Assembly (NCBI GenBank): GCA_031308135.1
Contig: JAHLJT010009436.1
Coordinates: 137,646,950-137,710,949 of the forward strand
Direction of reading: 5' to 3'
DNA: 64,000 nucleotides
From: Acheta domesticus
Lineage: Eukaryota; Arthropoda; Insecta; Orthoptera; Gryllidae
Part shown: in pieces, positions 60,280-64,000 of the stretch
How positions within the stretch are numbered: position 1 is the stretch's first letter
Layout of the letters: the number at the start of each line of letters is the position of its first letter
Made by a program: the position numbers and the translations under genes
Notes under the pieces: generated by a model
Told to the model about the DNA's origin: nothing
Database searches by the model: none
The model's input: only the letters and a program-made list of their open reading frames with translations

Positions 60280-60625
60280 GGAGGCGCGAGTAACGACAGC
60301 GTCGCGGCAGCAGGGCGCGTCCGCGGCGGGCGACGGGCGGGAGGGGCCGCGCTCTGGGAAGCACCGGAGGGCCGCGGCCGGCCGGCGGCGCGCTGGCGGC
60401 AGCGAGGGACGCGCGGGCGGCGACGCGGAGACAAATTGCGGCCCGCGCCGTGAGGCACGCTCCGTCACAGCGCGTGGCCGCCCCGCCGCCCGCCCCTTCG
60501 GAGGACGCGACGGCGGCGGCGGAGGTGCTGGTCCAAGAGCTGCCGCCGCCGCGGCGGTAAAAAACGGGCGGAGTAATGGGCACGGGAGGCACAAGCGGCG
60601 AACGGTGGCGACGACGTTGACGAGG
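60280..60625. other. CpG island
   Basis: A CpG-dense block directly right of the hAT element, followed by moderately GC-rich G/T-rich sequence to 61.3 kb. No exon demonstrable despite open frames on both strands. Confidence 0.45.
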
Positions 60626-61384
60626 AGACAGGTGGTTCCTGGGACGACACGGCGCGCAGGCTGGTTGATGATGATACATGTGGCTGGAGATTGTGGCGTT
60701 AGATATGAGCGTGAGACGTGTATGCGGCTGATTGACGCTCCGTCTGGTAGTAATGATGTTTCAGGTTACGTTTCTGTATAGACTGCAATTTTTTGACACT
60801 CAATTGGATATGGTAAGGCATCTATTGAGTCAGAGTCGAATCTGGTTTATGGGATGGCGAGCCTGATCGATGTGGTGGAGGTGCGGAGTTCGGTATCTTA
60901 GTACCTACGGCAGTGAGCAATGTGTGGTACAGAATTAGACCCGAAGTAAAAGCTTTGAAGTTATTATGTGGTAATGTTCAAATAGGTTGGATTTGTAATG
61001 TCATTTGTATTGATATCAGCAGAAAGCTTCAGCGAAAAGCTGCAGCGATTGTAACATAGCTAGTTACGTAGCGAAGGGTGTTGTTGACCATTACTAGGCA
61101 ACGGTGGTAGCAGCAACGTTGCTGAATAATGTAAGTGGCGGTGGTGGTGGTTGCGTTAGCGTTGTGTGCGGAGGCAAGCAGTTGTGTTGACGATTACTCT
61201 CAGGGATAATGGGATATCAGCATGGCACTCGCGATGCTGTCGGTGGCGGCTTCAACGTTAGGTGAAGCGACGGCAGGACGGCGACGGTGATTCGTTTCTG
61301 AAATGGCAGGAGCCGCGATGATTACGCCAGCAGCCCAAGTTGTGGCGTTATGCTATAAGCGGCGGCGGTGTACGTATGTAGCAA

Positions 61385-62150
61385 TAGCAGATAGGAGTGT
61401 GGAGGGAGGGAGAATAGGTGAATGGAGGAAAGGAAGGAGAGTGGGTAGGTAGAAGGAGGGAAGGATAATATGTGGGTGGAGTGGCTGGTTGGATGGAGTG
61501 GGTGGGAGGAGGGAGGGAGAAGGGGAGGGTGGAGAGAGTGGGTGGGTGGAGGAAGGAGAATTGGAGGGTGATGAGGGACGGTGGTGGGAGAGAGTGGGTG
61601 GATAGAGGGAGAATGAGTGGGTGGCGGGAGAGAGAATGGGAAGGTGGAGAGTGTGTGGGTGGAGGGAAAGCGGGGTGGGTGGAAGGAGGGAGAGTGGAAG
61701 GATAGAGAGTGGGTTGGTGGTGGCAATAAGTGGGAGGATGGAGAGAGTAAGTGGTTGGAGAGAGTGGGTAACTGGATGGAGGGAGACTGGGTGGAGAGAG
61801 GGAGAGTGGTTGGTTAGGTGGAAGGAGAGTGGGTATGTGGAGAATGGGTGGAGGGAGGGAGAGTGGGTGGTTAGATGGAAGGAGAGTGGGTATGTGGAGA
61901 ATGGGAGGGAAGATAGAGTGGATGGATGAAGGGAAGGAGAATACGAGGGTGGAGAGTGGGTGGTTGGAGAGAGTGAGTGGATGGAGGGAGAGTGTTTGGG
62001 AGAAGGGAGAGGTGGTGGTAGAGTAAAGGTGAGTAGGTGGGTGGAAGGAGGGAGAGTGGGAGGATGGAGAGTGAGTGGGTGGAGAGAGAATGGGTAGTTA
62101 GAGAGGGAATGAATGAGGGCTGAGGGAGTGGGTGGGTAAGTGGAGAGGGT
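61385..62150 (+). repeat. Polypurine (G/A/T, G-rich) minisatellite
   Basis: About 750 bp of degenerate repeats of GGAGGGAGAGTGGGTGG type with almost no C on the plus strand. One longer duplication is GGAGAGTGGGTATGTGGAGA at 61828 and 61880. Open frames on both strands are repeat artefacts. Confidence 0.8.
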
Positions 62151-62400
62151 AGCACCGACAGGCGCGGGGTCGAGCAAAAAGGCGGCCGTCGCGGTGGCGG
62201 CTGCGGGAAGGCGGCAAAAACGCGCCTGCGCTCACTCAGCGCGCCGCTGCCCAGTGCTCATCTCCCCCTCCCGCTCCCCACTCTTCCTAATGCCCCCCTC
62301 CCCTCCGCCACCCCGTGCCCTCCCTGCCAAACCGTGGCCGCTCGCGCCGCCCCGCCGCTTCAGCCCCGCGCCCAGGCACACAGTGGTCTGTGCACGCGCC
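62150..62400. other. CpG-rich block
   Basis: GC-rich, pyrimidine-biased on the plus strand to the right. It lies between the polypurine minisatellite and the palindromic MITE complex. Confidence 0.4.
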
Positions 62401-62430
62401 CCACACCGGCAGAAAGCGCTTTCGGAAGCC

Positions 62431-62870
62431 TATACTGCGATTTTTCTAATTCTGCCTCTCAAGCCCCTATGGCCACGAGGGAATATCACACGGCGTCGGA
62501 TATGGGCTTCCATGTTCACGATCCCAATTCTTTCACTTCTCCGAATCGCCCCTCCCGAATCCTCCAAAAGTATACTGCGATTTTTCTAACTCTACCTCTG
62601 ATGGCCCGTCTTCACAATCGAATATGTCACGGTATTCCGCGTCTTTCTCGGTCCAGCCGCTAGCAGTGGCATGATCGCAAGCACTGCTTGATACGGTCGC
62701 GATCATGCGATACCTAGCGGCGCGACTGAGAAAGACGCGAAATACCGTGACATATTCTATTGTGAAGACCGGCCTTCAGAGGCAGAGTTAGAAAAATCGC
62801 AGTATAGTTTGGGGGATTCAGGAAAAGCGATTAGAAGAAGTGAAAGAATTGGGATCGTGAACATGGAAGC
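62431..62870. mobile_element. Palindromic MITE complex (TATACTGCGA family)
   Basis: An inner palindrome, 62571-62806, ends in TATACTGCGATTTTTCTAAC and its complement. It has GTCACGGTATT / AATACCGTGAC arms shared with the 23.2-kb MITE. Outer inverted arms extend to 62506 and 62870 (CTTCCATGTTCACGATCCCA and complement). A further TATACTGCGATTTTTCTAAT end sits at 62431, so ends are doubled on the left. Confidence 0.7.
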
Positions 62871-63017
62871 TTCGTGCTAGGAAGGCAAAATATTCTTGGA
62901 AGTAGGGACACAAAGTATTGACTAAAGTTATTCTAGTGTACACGAAGTAAATACTTTTAAATTGAATGTTAGTATCAAATTCGAATGTACTTTTTTCAAA
63001 TTTTTACTTGATAGAAA

Positions 63018-63021
<4 letters not shown>

Positions 63022-63070
<49 letters not shown>
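63022..63070. repeat. (TA)n microsatellite
   Basis: About 24 AT dinucleotides. Confidence 0.95.
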
Positions 63071-63074
<4 letters not shown>

Positions 63075-64000
63075 TTGTTGTTGTACATTTTGCCTAATTT
63101 CTAGGTGAGAGCGCACACCTACCGAGTCCTCGCTACGTAAGTTATATTTTGTTTAAATGGAAATGTTCCTATTTTTCCTCCGACATTTTGCTCTATCATG
63201 TTAATGTTTTACGTGAATGTTTTTTGAAAATATTTGTTTAATAAAGTTCAATCTCATAATTTCCATAATGCAAATGATTTAATTCATTATATCTTTCTTA
63301 CCATTTTTTGAATAATTTTGGGCGGAATTAGTTTTGCATTGGTCTAGGAAGATCATCGAAAGACAGAATACCCCGCACATCTCTTCAAAGTTATTAGGAT
63401 CATCTCAACACTCAATTTTAACTCTTTGAATGATGGCATGCACTTTTTTTTAGATAAAAGAGTAATAATTGAATAATAACACTAAGAAGAGGAAATGTTT
63501 CGGTATTCCGGTCATTACTACTAGTTATGAAAAGAAATTTCTTATTTTCATGATGGGAAGACGTATATGGATCTTCGCTTTAATAAACACGACTCGAGAA
63601 ATAAGAATTCTTCATTGAGCAAAAAGTATTTAACGGACTAAAGATAATGTGTCGCATTCACTCGTAATGTTTTTATTACTAATAATAATTATTTTTCATG
63701 GGTCTCTATTCTCTATTTTTATAGGTCAACTTATATAAATGTAAATTTTTTCCACCATATCAGTTCCTGCATTAAATAATTGAATGCTTTTCAGAGTCGT
63801 AATGGCATACACTCTGTCGTCAGTGCTACCTAATCATTTGAATGCTTTCTATTTAGCACTTACTCAACACGTTTCGATACTGCGACGTTTGGCAACAAAA
63901 ATGTACGTCCGTGACACGATTTGAGATGGTGCCAAGATCGGATTGTCCTCCGTCGTGGCTCCCGGGAATTCCAGTTTTCCTGGTCCCACCCACGCTGCGG
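63075..64000. other. Unannotated right edge
   Basis: AT-rich; nothing recognised. GC content rises in the last 60 bases. Confidence 0.3.

Noticed and set aside
61353..62177. 274-residue minus-strand ORF rich in Pro, Ser and Leu
   Set aside because: Translation of a polypyrimidine minisatellite; not protein-like.
1..64000. CRISPR arrays, operons, viral genes or telomeric repeats
   Set aside because: None seen. Direct repeats here are satellites, SINEs or MITEs, and gene structure is eukaryotic.

Overview
This window is nuclear DNA from an animal, almost certainly an insect. The background is AT-rich, intron- and repeat-dominated, and broken by short CpG-rich islands. There are no operons and no prokaryotic signals. 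Two host genes can be supported. One is the 3' terminal exon of the Notch-pathway repressor Hey (plus strand, about 7.1-7.8 kb). The other is a complete three-exon gene, minus strand 12.74-14.15 kb, encoding a 144-residue protein that I identify as a CFAP144 (FAM183) ciliary microtubule inner protein. The two genes converge tail to tail. The bHLH exons of Hey were not found in the first 7 kb, so bases 1-7088 are probably Hey intron. The repeat content (tRNA-headed SINEs, a Tc1-like transposase beginning with GAGGTGACAAAAGTCATGGG, PIF-type MITEs) suits a large insect genome, possibly polyneopteran, but species level is beyond what I can see.

Layout: 0-7 kb is probable Hey intron with CpG-rich patches and a SINE at 5.7 kb. 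7.09-7.79 kb is the Hey last exon, followed by its 3' UTR. 10.65 kb holds a foldback. 12.65-14.26 kb holds the CFAP144-like gene, with an RFX-type X-box about 95 bp upstream of its ATG and a poly(A) signal 78 bp after its stop. From 15 to 30 kb there are two related PIF-like MITEs, a 174-bp minisatellite, several palindromic MITEs, a SINE interrupted by a MITE, a three-copy tandem array, a degenerate antisense ORF with 33-bp repeats, and a tandem pair of Helitron 3' halves. From 32 to 47 kb there are a SINE, an 870-bp TIR element, SINE/MITE debris, CpG islands, a full SINE, a Tc1-like transposase relic and a piggyBac element with TTAA flanks. From 47 to 64 kb there are three LINE relics, a LINE 3' tail, two more SINEs, a hAT MITE with 8-bp target duplication, a polypurine minisatellite and a 365-bp palindrome.

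The two genes are unrelated in function: Hey is a bHLH-Orange transcriptional repressor, and the CFAP144-like protein belongs to the motile-cilium axoneme (sperm flagella and mechanosensory neurons in insects). Most of the window is a record of transposition. Its most informative parts are the spliced CFAP144 gene with its X-box, the SINE whose 3' end matches a LINE tail found elsewhere in the window, and palindromic MITEs found next to one SINE family at two sites. Most long open frames are by-products of GC-rich or low-complexity DNA and are not annotated as genes.
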